Positions 25,101 through 34,486 of a stretch of 64,000 bases of DNA are shown piece by piece; positions within the stretch are counted from its first letter, which is position 1, and each line of letters starts with the position of its first letter. The stretch comes from Collinsella sp. 4_8_47FAA (GTDB lineage Bacteria; Actinomycetota; Coriobacteriia; Coriobacteriales; Coriobacteriaceae). The stretch covers positions 35,670 to 99,669 of the forward strand of contig NZ_KN214139.1 of NCBI RefSeq assembly GCF_000763055.1, given 5' to 3'. The translations under genes and the position numbers were made by a program. The notes under the pieces were generated by a model, which searched no databases, had not been told where the DNA came from, and saw nothing but the letters and a program-made list of their open reading frames with translations.

Positions 25101-26138
25101 TTAGGCCTTATCCGACGGACCGCCAAGGCGGATGCGCGGGTCGAGGAATGCATAGCTAATGTCGACGAGCAGGTTGATCACCATGACGACGACAACGATG
25201 AGCGTAACGCCGCCCATAACGATGGGCCAGTCACGCATGCTAATGGCGCGATAGACCTCATAGCCGATACCGGGCCAGTTAAAGACCGTCTCGGTCAGGA
25301 TGGCGCCCGAAAGCATGCCACCAAAGTCGACACCAATATAGGTAACGACGGGGATGAGTGCATTCTTAAGCGCATGCTTGACGATGATCGCGCGATTGGA
25401 GAGACCCTTGGCCTTTGCCGTACGGATGTAATCCTGGTTCATGACGTCAAGCAGCTGCGAGCGCATAATGCGGGCGGCGTAAGCGGTCGAAACCGAAGCC
25501 AGCGTAATGGTCGGAAGCACATAGTGCATCCAATCCTGATACTGAGAGCTGGAACCGCCGGCACCCGAGATCGGCATGGAGATTGCACCGCCCGTGGCGT
25601 CCTTGAGGATGACGCCAAAGAACAGCTGCAGCAACATACCGAGCCAGAAGGCCGGGACCGCAACGAGGATCGACGTGGTAAGCGTTACCAAAATATCCCA
25701 GAAGGAATACCGCTTTACCGCCGAAATGATACCCGCACCGATACCCATAATTGCCTCGAGCACGATGGCGCACGCGGCAAGTTTGACCGTATACGGATAC
25801 TTCTGGGCAAAGATTTCCGTAACCGGCAGCTTGCGCTGATACGAATTGCCCAGATCGCCATGAAGCAGGCCGTTCATGTAATACAAGTAACGGTCCACGA
25901 GCGACGTTTGAACGGGATCGCCGTTCTCGTCAAGAATCGCGTTGCCGTCCTCGTCCGACTGGACTAGGTGATAGCGGACGCGAAGCTGAAGCTCCACCTC
26001 GGGGGACAGAGCCTTGTCTCCACCGATCAGCTTGATCGGATCTCCCGGCACGATATTCTGGAGGGCGAACAGAATCAGCGTAACGCCCAAAAACACCGGG
26101 ATGAACTGAAGCACACGTTTAACGATGTACTTACCCAT
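25101..26138 (-). CDS. oppB: Oligopeptide ABC transporter permease
   Basis: The 345-residue permease begins MGKYIVKRVLQFIPVFLGVT, the usual first membrane helix of OppB/DppB. It has the PGDPIKLIGG loop and the ATPase-docking segment DYIRTAKAKGLSNRAIIVKH. A periplasmic loop between the first two helices is longer than usual (about 60 residues, acidic and Asn-rich). It is preceded by a hairpin that separates it from oppA. Confidence 0.92.
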   Translation of the reverse strand: MGKYIVKRVLQFIPVFLGVTLILFALQNIVPGDPIKLIGGDKALSPEVELQLRVRYHLVQSDEDGNAILDENGDPVQTSLVDRYLYYMNGLLHGDLGNSYQRKLPVTEIFAQKYPYTVKLAACAIVLEAIMGIGAGIISAVKRYSFWDILVTLTTSILVAVPAFWLGMLLQLFFGVILKDATGGAISMPISGAGGSSSQYQDWMHYVLPTITLASVSTAYAARIMRSQLLDVMNQDYIRTAKAKGLSNRAIIVKHALKNALIPVVTYIGVDFGGMLSGAILTETVFNWPGIGYEVYRAISMRDWPIVMGGVTLIVVVVMVINLLVDISYAFLDPRIRLGGPSDKA

Positions 26139-26164
26139 ACCACTCCCCTATCTAGGGATTAACC

Positions 26165-26201
26165 TAAATGGGATGCCGATCGCCAGACCGGCATCCCAAA
26201 A
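26165..26201 (-). terminator. Hairpin between oppA and oppB
   Basis: GGGATGCCG (26189-26197 read on the minus strand) pairs with CGGCATCCC (26170-26178), then a short ATTT follows. Such a partial terminator or 3'-protecting hairpin would leave more oppA than oppBCDF message, as binding proteins are often made in excess. Confidence 0.7.
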
Positions 26202-26294
26202 TTACCATCAGCCAGTTTACCCCAGGTTAGGGAGAACTGTATGTTTCCCATGAGGTCTACGTAAATACTTGACCCTCACGGAAGCTGCAAACTC

Positions 26295-27971
26295 TTAGGC
26301 GAGCTCAGCGGTACCCAGCTCGGCATGCTTCTGCGGATCGACATAGAGGTGCTTGATGCGATCGGAACCGACGATGGTGTGCGTGTAGAACATCACAGGG
26401 ATGACCGGGCAGTCGGCAGCGACCATTGCGTCGGCCTCCTGCATCTTAGCGACGCGCTCCTTGTCGTCAACAATAGCACGAGCCTCGTCGACCTTGGCGT
26501 CGAACTCGGGGTTGCTGTAACCAGAGCGGTTGTCGCCACCGAGGGAGTCGGAATGGAACAGCGGATACAGGAAGTTGTCCATGATCGGGTAGTCGGCAAT
26601 CCAACCCAGACGACCGAACTGATAGTTAAAGTTCTGATACTGCTCGAGCAGGGCAGACCACTCAGGGGTATCGGAGACAGCGGTAACGCCAACCTTGGCG
26701 AGGTCGCCGATGATGGACTCCATGATCTCCTTGTGACCGCCGTCCTGGTTGTAGGAAAGGGTCACGCTAATGCCACGATCCCCGTTAGCGCCAGCGGGAG
26801 CAACCTTGTCGAGGTACTCGTTAGCCTTGTCGACATCGTAGGCGCAGAACTCCCATGCGCCCTCCTTGTAGCCATCGATGCCCGGAGGAACAATGCCGTC
26901 GGCAGGGGTACGGGTACCCTTGAAGATGGTCTTGCAGATGGCCTCACGGTTGATGGCCAGGGAGATGCCCCTACGCAGGTCGGCGTTGTTGAACGGCTCG
27001 GCCGTGGTGTTGCAGGTCAGATAGTACGTGGAAGGCTCGGCGCCGAGCAGCATGCGCTCGCCGTCACCCATGGTGTAGCCGTCCTTGGACACGCCGCGAT
27101 CCTTCTTGGCGGCATCGATCTGAGCAACGGGAACGTCGCAGACATCGAGGTTACCGGCCTGGAACTCCTTGTAAGCAGTCTCCATGTCCTTGATGACCTG
27201 GAAGTGGATGCTATCGATCTTGGCCTTGTCGCCATAGTAATCGTCGAACTTCTTGAGGTTGATCTCCTGACCATCCTCCCACTTGCCGTCCATCATGAAC
27301 GGGCCGTTACCGACCGGTGCAAGGTAGAAGCTCTTGACATCGGACTCGGCGCACTCGGGAACCGGGGCCAGAGCCGGGTGAGAGGCGACGAAGGGGAAGT
27401 CGGCGTAAGCGGAAGACAGCTTGACGACGAGGGTCTCATCGTCGGGGCAAGTAACACCGCTGAGCTCGGTAGCGTTACCGGCAAGCAGGTCGTCATAGCC
27501 CTCGACCATAGAAAGGTGATAGGAGACCTCGGAAGGGCCGTACTCGGTAGCGATGGCCGACTTGGTGTTGACCAGACGCTCCCAACCGAGCTTGAAGGAC
27601 TTGGAGGTAACGTCGTCACCGTTGTGGAACTTGGCCTTCTTGATCTTGAAGGTAAACTCGGTGGCGTCGTCGTTGGCCTCGAAGGACTCGCAAGCCAGCG
27701 GAACGATCTCGCCCTTCTCGGCGTCGTAAGAGGTCAAAGCGTCAAAGAGCTGGTACTCGACCTGAGTACCCTGATCTTCCTGAACATTGTAGGGGTCGAT
27801 GCAGACCGGGTTGTTGATGTAGAAGTTCAGCGTCGAACCGGACTCAGAACCGGAAGTGTCGCCGCCCTTCTTGCCGCATGCGGCAAGAAAAGCCATAGAG
27901 CTCGCAGCAAGGGTGCCGCCGACAAAGGCGCGACGACCCATAACGGGCTGGTGGAACATAGAATCAGCCAT
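26295..27971 (-). CDS. oppA: Peptide-binding lipoprotein of the Opp transporter (SBP family 5)
   Basis: This extracellular binding protein of 558 residues delivers peptides to OppBC. The N-terminus is a lipoprotein signal with a twin-arginine start (GRRAFVGG) and lipobox LAAC near residue 32. The linker is Gly/Ser-rich. The family-5 signature region (ATEFTFKIKKAKFHNGDDVTS) follows, and a long mature domain runs to the C-terminus. The ATG at 27971 has AAGGAGG 6 bases upstream. A promoter lies about 100 bases upstream. The precise peptide class is not predictable. Confidence 0.92.
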   Translation of the reverse strand: MADSMFHQPVMGRRAFVGGTLAASSMAFLAACGKKGGDTSGSESGSTLNFYINNPVCIDPYNVQEDQGTQVEYQLFDALTSYDAEKGEIVPLACESFEANDDATEFTFKIKKAKFHNGDDVTSKSFKLGWERLVNTKSAIATEYGPSEVSYHLSMVEGYDDLLAGNATELSGVTCPDDETLVVKLSSAYADFPFVASHPALAPVPECAESDVKSFYLAPVGNGPFMMDGKWEDGQEINLKKFDDYYGDKAKIDSIHFQVIKDMETAYKEFQAGNLDVCDVPVAQIDAAKKDRGVSKDGYTMGDGERMLLGAEPSTYYLTCNTTAEPFNNADLRRGISLAINREAICKTIFKGTRTPADGIVPPGIDGYKEGAWEFCAYDVDKANEYLDKVAPAGANGDRGISVTLSYNQDGGHKEIMESIIGDLAKVGVTAVSDTPEWSALLEQYQNFNYQFGRLGWIADYPIMDNFLYPLFHSDSLGGDNRSGYSNPEFDAKVDEARAIVDDKERVAKMQEADAMVAADCPVIPVMFYTHTIVGSDRIKHLYVDPQKHAELGTAELA

Positions 27972-28067
27972 GCCATCCTCCTTATGAGATAGGACAAAGT
28001 AAGTTCGGTCGGGCAACGTCAAGACAGCCCAATCGAACCATTCAAACGCGGTCCGCCGTTTTGGCTG

Positions 28068-28096
28068 GTTATACAAAGCGGGCCAACGTATTGCAA
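28068..28096 (-). promoter_or_regulatory. oppA promoter
   Basis: TTGCAA (28091-28096) and TATAAC (28068-28073) are 17 bases apart on the minus strand, about 100 bases from the oppA start. Confidence 0.7.
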
Positions 28097-28208
28097 TATA
28101 GTAGCGCATTTTATGCACGATTTGGGGCTAATTCCGGTTAACGGTCGAGATTTTCTTTAGTTGGGCGAAGTATATGAGGATATTTTGACTCTGTTACAAA
28201 TATGTAAA

Positions 28209-28240
28209 CAAAAAGGGTTCCGCACTTGCGGAACCCTTTT
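28209..28240. terminator. Bidirectional terminator after secG
   Basis: AAAAGGGTTCCGC pairs with GCGGAACCCTTTT around a 4-base loop, with A- and T-runs on both sides. It ends secG transcription. Confidence 0.9.
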
Positions 28241-28262
28241 CAAATATTTATGTGGTTCGAGC

Positions 28263-28517
28263 TTAGTAGCCCACGATGCCCTGCGGGAAGAAGAACATGC
28301 ACAGCACGACGCACACGGCAAACACGACAGCCATAATGACGGTCAGGCGGTCAAGGTTCTGCTCCATAACGCCTGTGGCTGAGCTGGAGTTATACAGCGA
28401 GCTGGCAATCATATCCGAAACGCCGGTACCCTTACCGGAATGCATCAGGACGAGAATCGTCAGCGCCACGGCAGAGACAGCCCAAACGACAAACAGAAGA
28501 ATCTGGAACGGACCCAT
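28263..28517 (-). CDS. secG: Protein-export membrane protein SecG
   Basis: SecG is a small SecYEG subunit that aids preprotein export. The 84 residues form two membrane helices: residues 5-24 (ILLFVVWAVSAVALTILVLM) and about 57-79. The conserved loop begins HSGKGTGVSDM between them. It ends the glycolytic block, a common actinobacterial and firmicute context, but gpmI lies between tpiA and secG. A ribosome site AAGGAG precedes the ATG at 28517. Confidence 0.9.
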   Translation of the reverse strand: MGPFQILLFVVWAVSAVALTILVLMHSGKGTGVSDMIASSLYNSSSATGVMEQNLDRLTVIMAVVFAVCVVLCMFFFPQGIVGY

Positions 28518-28620
28518 AGATAAGCTCCTTAATAGAACAATTCAAACTCCAGTACTGTACCACAATCCCCCGCTCTCCCCTACCTGCCACTCGGGGACGG
28601 GGTAGAAATGGCAGAAATAC

Positions 28621-28654
28621 CAAAATGGGGGTTGCCCGAATATGGGCAACCCCC
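28621..28654 (-). terminator. Terminator of the pgk-tpiA-gpmI transcript
   Basis: GGGGGTTGCCC pairs with GGGCAACCCCC around a 6-base loop, followed by ATTTTG on the minus strand, 28 bases past the gpmI stop. Confidence 0.88.
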
Positions 28655-28681
28655 TTGCATGAAAACGCTTGGAGTTTTCTC

Positions 28682-30235
28682 TTAGGCCTCGGTGGCGAGC
28701 ACGCGGCCCGTCATCTCGGCGGAAGGCTCCAGACCAGCCATGGTGAGCATAGTCGGGGCGATATCGGAAAGACGACCGTCCTCGATACCGGTGAGCTGTG
28801 CCTTCTCATCAACGATGATGAACGGCACGCGGTTGGTGGTGTGAGCCGTAAACGGATGCTTGGAACCGTCGGAAGCAACGTCAAACATGTGATCGGCGTT
28901 GCCGTGGTCGGCGGTAATCAGCGCAAAGCCGCCCTTGGCGAGAATCGCCGGGACAACCTTGGACAGGGCATCGTCAACAGCCTCGACAGCCTTAACGGCA
29001 GCGTCGAAGACACCGGTGTGGCCAACCATGTCGCAGTTCGCGAAGTTCACGATGTAGAAATCAGCGCGATCCTCGTTGATGGCGGCGACGAGCTTCTCGG
29101 TAACCTCGGGAGCGCTCATCTCGGGCTGCAGATCGTAGGTAGCAACCTTGGGGGAAGCGACGAGCACGCGCTCCTCGCCCTCCTTGGGCTCCTCGATGCC
29201 GCCGTTGAGGAAGAACGTCACGTGGGCGTACTTCTCGGTCTCGGCAGTGTGCAGCTGCTTCAGGCCATTGGCGGCGATAACGTCGGCCAGGACGTTCTCG
29301 GGGAACGTCTTGGGGAAGGCGACCTCGACGTCAAACGTCGGATCGTACTCAGTCATCGTCACAAAGTGCGAGAGCTTGATCTGCTCGCGCTCAAAGCCGT
29401 CGAACTCCTTGTCCGTGAACACGCGGGTCATCTGACGGGCGCGGTCGGGACGGAAGTTGAAGAAGATGGCCGCGTCGCCCTCGTGGATGCCCTCATTGTG
29501 GGCAGCGAAGGGCTCGACGAACTCGTCGCCGCGCGGATCCTTCTCGTAGTAGGCCTTGATGCCGGCAACGGGGTCGGTATCGGCATCGGACGCATTGACC
29601 ATGACGTCGTAGGCACGCTGGATGCGCTCCCAACGGTTGTCGCGGTCCATCGCCCAATAACGACCCGAGACGGTGGCAACGCGAGCGTCGCAACCGGTCT
29701 CCTCGGAAATCTTGGCAAGGAAGGCGCAGAACTCGCTCATGTAGCCAGCACCGGACTGCGGGTCGACGTCGCGGCCATCCATGAAGGCGTGGACACGAAC
29801 GGTCTTGACGCCATGCTCGGCAGCCATCTTGACCAGAGCCTCAACGTGGTTCATATGAGAATGAACACCGCCAGGGCTCATAAGGCCCATGAGGTGGAGA
29901 GTCTTGCCGTCAGCCTTGACATCGTCCATAGCCTTGACAAAAACCTCGTTCTTGGCGATGGAGCCGTCCTTGATGGCATTGTTGATGCGCGAAAGCTCCT
30001 GGAACACGATGCGGCCGGCACCGATATTGAGGTGACCCACCTCGGAGTTGCCCATCTGGCCGTCGGGAAGGCCCACGTCCTCGCCCGAAGCGCCGAGCGT
30101 GGTGTGGGGGTACTTCTCGTACAGGCTATCAAGGAAGGGCGTCTTGGCAGCGGCGACGGCGTTCTCGCCATCGGCCGGAGCAAGGCCGCAACCATCCATG
30201 ATGATCAGGAGTGCAGGAAGATGACGTTGTGCCAT
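28682..30235 (-). CDS. gpmI: 2,3-bisphosphoglycerate-independent phosphoglycerate mutase
   Basis: This 517-residue metalloenzyme interconverts 3- and 2-phosphoglycerate. It opens ALLIIMDGCGLAP with the metal-binding Asp. The catalytic Ser lies in GQMGNSEVGHLNIGAG. The phosphatase half also has HAFMDGRDVDP, and metal ligands appear at the C-terminus (ALITADHGNADHM and HPFTAHTTN). The length fits the family. It starts 5 bases after the tpiA stop, so it is co-translated with pgk and tpiA. Confidence 0.96.
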   Translation of the reverse strand: MAQRHLPALLIIMDGCGLAPADGENAVAAAKTPFLDSLYEKYPHTTLGASGEDVGLPDGQMGNSEVGHLNIGAGRIVFQELSRINNAIKDGSIAKNEVFVKAMDDVKADGKTLHLMGLMSPGGVHSHMNHVEALVKMAAEHGVKTVRVHAFMDGRDVDPQSGAGYMSEFCAFLAKISEETGCDARVATVSGRYWAMDRDNRWERIQRAYDVMVNASDADTDPVAGIKAYYEKDPRGDEFVEPFAAHNEGIHEGDAAIFFNFRPDRARQMTRVFTDKEFDGFEREQIKLSHFVTMTEYDPTFDVEVAFPKTFPENVLADVIAANGLKQLHTAETEKYAHVTFFLNGGIEEPKEGEERVLVASPKVATYDLQPEMSAPEVTEKLVAAINEDRADFYIVNFANCDMVGHTGVFDAAVKAVEAVDDALSKVVPAILAKGGFALITADHGNADHMFDVASDGSKHPFTAHTTNRVPFIIVDEKAQLTGIEDGRLSDIAPTMLTMAGLEPSAEMTGRVLATEA

Positions 30236-30240
30236 ATGTC

Positions 30241-31008
30241 CTACTCGCCTGCCTTGACGACCATAGAGGCGAAGTCGGCAGCCTTGAGCGAAGCGCCGCC
30301 CACGAGGGCGCCGTCAACGTCGGGCTTGGCGACGAGCTCGGCGATGTTGCCGGGCTTGGCGGAACCGCCATACAGCACGCGGATGCCGTTGGCGAGCTCC
30401 TCGCCGAACATCTCCTTGAGGGTCTCACGGATAGCGCCGCAGACCTCCTGAGCGTCCTCGGCGGTAGCGGTCTTGCCTGTGCCGATGGCCCAGATGGGCT
30501 CGTAGGCGACGACGACCTGCTTGGGGCAGGTGATCTCAAGGCCAGCAAGGCCAGCCTTGACCTGGTTCACGACGTGCTCGACATAGGTGCCAGCCTCGCG
30601 GACCTCGAGGGACTCGCCGCAGCAGAAGACGGGAACAAGACCGGCGGAAACGAGAGCCTTAGCCTTCTTGTTCTGATCCTCGTCGGTCTCGTGGAAGTAG
30701 TCGCGACGCTCGGAGTGACCGATGATGCAGTAGGTGCAGCCAGCGGACTTGAGCATGTCGCAAGAAGACTCACCGGTGAAGGCACCCTTGGCCTCCCAGT
30801 ACACGTTCTGTGCACCGAGGGCGATGGGGGCAGCCTGAATGCGGTCATGAACCGTGGTGATGTCGATGGTCGGAGGGCAGACGAGCACCTCGACGCCAGC
30901 CGGAACCTCGGGCAGAGCCTGAGCCAGCTCGTCGGCGAGCTTGGCGGCCTCGGCGACGTCGTTGTTCATCTTCCAGTTACCAGCGATAAGAAGGGTGCGA
31001 TTAGGCAT
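30241..31008 (-). CDS. tpiA: Triosephosphate isomerase
   Basis: The 255-residue protein interconverts dihydroxyacetone phosphate and glyceraldehyde 3-phosphate. Catalytic residues are K13 in AGNWKMN, His in IIGHSERR and Glu in VVAYEPIWAIGTGKTA, which also holds loop 6. The ATG at 31008 lies inside the last codons of pgk (8-base overlap) with GGAGG upstream, so translation is coupled. Confidence 0.97.
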   Translation of the reverse strand: MPNRTLLIAGNWKMNNDVAEAAKLADELAQALPEVPAGVEVLVCPPTIDITTVHDRIQAAPIALGAQNVYWEAKGAFTGESSCDMLKSAGCTYCIIGHSERRDYFHETDEDQNKKAKALVSAGLVPVFCCGESLEVREAGTYVEHVVNQVKAGLAGLEITCPKQVVVAYEPIWAIGTGKTATAEDAQEVCGAIRETLKEMFGEELANGIRVLYGGSAKPGNIAELVAKPDVDGALVGGASLKAADFASMVVKAGE

Positions 31009-32191
31009 CGAGAAGCGCCTCCACTCCGGGCAGGGCCTTACCCTCGACGAGCTCCATGGAAGCGCCACCACCGGTGGAGATCCAGCTCATCTTGTCGGCC
31101 AGGTTGAACTTGTTGACAGCTGCGACAGAGTCACCACCGCCGATGATCGAGGTGCAGTCAGCCTCGGCGAGAGCCTCGGCGATAGCCTGGGTGCCGTGAG
31201 CAAAGTTGTCAAACTCGAAGACGCCCATGGGGCCGTTCCAGAACACGGTCTTGGCGCCCTTGACAGCCTCGGCATAGAGCTCCTCGGTCTTGGGACCGAT
31301 GTCCATACCCTCACGATCGTCGGGGATAGCGTCGGAAGCAACAACCTCGGGGACAGCGTCCTCGCCAAAGTGATCGGCAACACGGTTGTCGATGGGGAGT
31401 AGGATCTTGACACCCTTCTCCTCGGCCTTCTTGAGCATCTCGCCGGCGCGCTCGACCCAGTCCTCTTCCTTGAGGGACTGACCAACGGACAGGCCCTGAG
31501 CCAGGAAGAAGGTGTAGGCCATGCCGCCACCGATGATCAGGGTGTCAGCGGAGTCGATGAGGTGATCGAGAACGCCGATCTTGGAGGAAACCTTGGAACC
31601 GCCGACGATAGCGACGAAGGGACGCTCGGGCTCGGCGAAGATACCGGTCAGCGTGTCGACCTCCTTCTCGAGAAGGAAGCCGGCGACTGCGGGCAGGTAA
31701 GCGGCGGGGCCCACGACGGAACCCTGGGCGCGGTGAGCGGTGCCAAAGGCGTCGAGAACGAAGACGTCACCATAGGAAGCGAGCTTCTTGGCGATCTCGG
31801 GATCGTTCTTCTTCTCACGCTTGTCGAAACGGACGTTCTCGAGAACGAGAACCTTGCCCGGCTCGACGGCAGCGACAGCCTCGGCAGCCTTCTCGCCGTA
31901 AGTGTCGGCGACAAAGGCAACGTCCAGACCAGAGAGCTCAGCGAGCTTCTTGGCGACAGGCTCAAGGGAGAGCTCAGGCTGGAAGCCAGTGCCCTCGGGA
32001 CGGCCGAGGTGGCTCATGAGGATGACGCGGGCGTTGTGCTCAACGAGATAGTTGATGGTGGGCAGGGCAGCCTTGATACGGGTGGTGTCGCCAACGACGC
32101 CATCCTTGATAGGCACGTTGAAGTCAACGCGGACGAGAACGCGCTTGCCGTCGACATCGATGTCGCGGACGGTCTTCTTGGTAAAGGCCAT
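31001..32191 (-). CDS. pgk: Phosphoglycerate kinase
   Basis: The 396-residue protein transfers phosphate from 1,3-bisphosphoglycerate to ADP. The substrate site shows LVRVDFNVPIKDG near residue 20 and HLGRPEG near 60. The nucleotide half has GGSKVSSKIGVL and the Gly-rich C-terminal hinge WISTGGGASMELVEG. The ATG at 32191 gives the standard N-terminus; an upstream extension is not conserved. It is first in pgk-tpiA-gpmI, with a terminator between gap and pgk. Confidence 0.97.
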   Translation of the reverse strand: MAFTKKTVRDIDVDGKRVLVRVDFNVPIKDGVVGDTTRIKAALPTINYLVEHNARVILMSHLGRPEGTGFQPELSLEPVAKKLAELSGLDVAFVADTYGEKAAEAVAAVEPGKVLVLENVRFDKREKKNDPEIAKKLASYGDVFVLDAFGTAHRAQGSVVGPAAYLPAVAGFLLEKEVDTLTGIFAEPERPFVAIVGGSKVSSKIGVLDHLIDSADTLIIGGGMAYTFFLAQGLSVGQSLKEEDWVERAGEMLKKAEEKGVKILLPIDNRVADHFGEDAVPEVVASDAIPDDREGMDIGPKTEELYAEAVKGAKTVFWNGPMGVFEFDNFAHGTQAIAEALAEADCTSIIGGGDSVAAVNKFNLADKMSWISTGGGASMELVEGKALPGVEALLDA

Positions 32192-32246
32192 GTTTGCTTC
32201 TACCTTTCGTACGTGTCTGCCTCCCATTACGGCAGACGATTTCCTA

Positions 32247-32294
32247 TAAAAAGGGCGCGACCCTAGGGTGTAAGCCCTATAAGGCCGCGCCCTT
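32247..32294 (-). terminator. Terminator or attenuator between gap and pgk
   Basis: AAGGGCGCGG (right side) and CGCGCCCTT (left side) form a long stem with an inner AGGG/CCCT pair, then TTTTTA on the minus strand. It should end most gap transcripts before pgk. Confidence 0.85.
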
Positions 32295-32331
32295 CTTTAG
32301 ACGCTCAACGAGCTATTCGCTAAAAGCTAAA

Positions 32332-33357
32332 TTAAGCAACGAACTTCTCGAAGTACTTGATGGTGCGGACCATCTGAGAGGTGTAAGAGTTCTCGTTGTC
32401 GTACCAAGAGGTGACCTGAACGAGGGTCTGGCCGTTGCCGAGGTCAGAGCACATGGTCTGAGTGGCGTCGAAGATGGAGCCGTGGGTCTCGCCGATGATG
32501 TCGGTGGAGACGATGTCGTCCTCGTTGTAACCGAAGGTCTCGGAGATGGTGGCAGCGTAGGCCTTCATAGCGGCGTTAACCTCGTCGACGGTGACCTTCT
32601 TGTCAACGACAGCGTAGAGGTTGGTGATAGAGCCGGTCGGCGTCGGGACGCGCTGGGCGGCACCGATGAGCTTACCGTTGAGCTCGGGGAGAACCAGGCC
32701 GATGGCCTTGGCAGCACCGGTGGTGTTGGGGACGATGTTGACGGCGCAGGCGCGGCTACGACGCTTGTTGCCCTTGCGCTGCGGGCCGTCGAGCGGCATC
32801 TGGTCGCCGGTCCAGGCGTGAATGGTGGTCATGATGCCGGACACGATGGGAGCGAAGTCGTTCAGACCCTTGGCCATCGGGGCGAGGCAGTTGGTGGTGC
32901 AGGAAGCAGCGGAGATGATGTTGTCCTCAGCGGTCAGCGTCTCATGGTTGACGTTGTACACGATGGTGGGCAGATCGCTGCCGGCCGGAGCGGAGATGAC
33001 GACCTTCTTGGCGCCAGCGTTGATGTGGGCCTGAGCCTTAGCCTTGCTGGTGTAGAAGCCGGTGCACTCGAGAACGACGTCGACGTCGAGGTCGCCCCAA
33101 GGCAGGTTGTTGGCGTCGGCCTCCTTGTAGATCTTGATCTCCTTGCCGTCAACGGTGATGGAATCCTCGCCAGCAACGACCTCGTGATCGCGAGCGTAGT
33201 TGCCCTGCGTGGAGTCGTACTTCAGCAGGTAAGCGAGCATATCGGGAGAGGTGAGGTCGTTGATAGCGACGATCTCGGAGCCCTCATGACCGAACATCTG
33301 ACGGAAAGCCAGACGACCGATGCGACCGAAGCCGTTAATAGCAACCTTTACTGCCAT
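32332..33357 (-). CDS. gap: Glyceraldehyde-3-phosphate dehydrogenase
   Basis: This 341-residue enzyme oxidises glyceraldehyde 3-phosphate with NAD. The Rossmann start is [16 protein letters not shown]. The active-site Cys is in [13 protein letters not shown] and the catalytic His in TIHAWTGDQ. The C-terminus shows [14 protein letters not shown]. The ATG at 33357 has AAAGGAG 6 bases upstream. The leader carries a perfect 14-bp palindrome that looks like a LacI-family operator. Confidence 0.97.
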   Translation of the reverse strand: MAVKVAINGFGRIGRLAFRQMFGHEGSEIVAINDLTSPDMLAYLLKYDSTQGNYARDHEVVAGEDSITVDGKEIKIYKEADANNLPWGDLDVDVVLECTGFYTSKAKAQAHINAGAKKVVISAPAGSDLPTIVYNVNHETLTAEDNIISAASCTTNCLAPMAKGLNDFAPIVSGIMTTIHAWTGDQMPLDGPQRKGNKRRSRACAVNIVPNTTGAAKAIGLVLPELNGKLIGAAQRVPTPTGSITNLYAVVDKKVTVDEVNAAMKAYAATISETFGYNEDDIVSTDIIGETHGSIFDATQTMCSDLGNGQTLVQVTSWYDNENSYTSQMVRTIKYFEKFVA

Positions 33358-33491
33358 TGTGTCTCCTTTCGTAAGGCCCCCGCGAGCTACAGCGCCCGCC
33401 GTTGAGGCCCACAAACTAACCACTCGCCTAATATACCTTTTTTTTGACTTGAATTTCACGAGAATGCTCGAAATTGAAAATCAAATTTACG

Positions 33492-33505
33492 TTAAAACGT
33501 TTTAA
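33492..33505. promoter_or_regulatory. LacI/CcpA-type palindrome upstream of gap
   Basis: TTAAAACGTTTTAA is a perfect palindrome with the central CG typical of LacI-family operators. It lies about 135 bases before gap. A near copy overlaps the -35 of the sialic-acid operon at 46196-46207. Confidence 0.5.
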
Positions 33506-33550
33506 AGAGTAAAACAGCAGTTCAATCCCTATATAAGCAGTTTCGCTCAA

Positions 33551-34480
33551 CTACCTGTTTGCTTCAATGAGCTTTTCAAGCCTCAAAACTCGATGGTAGA
33601 GGGCCGACTTCGACAAGGGAGGGTCAGCCATCTCCCCCAGATCGCGCAGTGACAGATCAGGATAGCGCTCGCGCAGGTCGCAAAAGACCGCCAAGGCGTC
33701 CGGAAGCGTGTCGCGCAAACCCCGCTGTTCGAGCTCATCGATCAACGCAAGCTGATGCTGGGCGGCACCCGCACTTCTGGTCTGATTGGCCAGCTCGGCA
33801 TTCACGCGACGGTTTACGTCGTTCTTAACCAATTTGACCGCGCGCGCTTCCTCGATCTCGGCAACGCTGCGCTTGGCGCCGACCAGCTTTAGAAGCTGCT
33901 CGATCTCCTCGGCGCTCTTAATGTAGACGGCAAAGGATCCGCGCCGCGCGTTAACGCGCGCATGGACCCCAATCTGCTCCAATAGATCGCAAAGCCCCCG
34001 GGCATACTGCTCGCCCTGCACCGCAATCTCCAAATGAAAATCGCCGCGTGGATCGGCCACGAAACCGCCGGCGATGAGCGCGCCGCGGATGTAGGCAAGC
34101 CTGCAGCAGGGACGGGCAACGATGTGCCGGGGAACACCAGCGACGAGCCCTCCCCTGCGGTCGAGAATGCCCAGCAGCACCAGAGCCTTGTCCAGGTCGG
34201 GCTGATCGGGCAGGGTAATGAGATAGTTACGGACCTTATGCAAGACCGATTTACGAACGGTGAATTCCGTTTTGAGCTTAAGGATGCGATGCGTCAGTGT
34301 GATCATCGTGCGCGCGACGGCACCCGTCTCGGTCGCGACCGTCAAACGATACCGCCCGGAGCCGGCCAGCGAAAGTGTACCGCTCACACGCGTCAGGGCG
34401 GCAAGCGTCGACAAATCGCAGTATTCACATTCGGGTTCGCAGCGCGCGAGCTCGTCACGCACCTCGGCGGTAAACGACAT
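33551..34480 (-). CDS. whiA: WhiA, LAGLIDADG-like DNA-binding regulator
   Basis: WhiA is a conserved regulator linked to sporulation in Streptomyces and to cell division in B. subtilis. The 309-residue protein has an N-terminal region and a degenerate homing-endonuclease fold (residues 1-200, with CCRLAYIRGALIAGGFVADP as the second LAGLIDADG-like motif). A C-terminal helix-turn-helix follows, with LSLRDLGEMADPPLSKSALYHR. Enzymatic acidic residues are not evident, as expected. It starts 6 bases after rapZ; yvcK, which normally lies between them, is absent here. Confidence 0.95.
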   Translation of the reverse strand: MSFTAEVRDELARCEPECEYCDLSTLAALTRVSGTLSLAGSGRYRLTVATETGAVARTMITLTHRILKLKTEFTVRKSVLHKVRNYLITLPDQPDLDKALVLLGILDRRGGLVAGVPRHIVARPCCRLAYIRGALIAGGFVADPRGDFHLEIAVQGEQYARGLCDLLEQIGVHARVNARRGSFAVYIKSAEEIEQLLKLVGAKRSVAEIEEARAVKLVKNDVNRRVNAELANQTRSAGAAQHQLALIDELEQRGLRDTLPDALAVFCDLRERYPDLSLRDLGEMADPPLSKSALYHRVLRLEKLIEANR

Positions 34481-34486
34481 GCAGAC

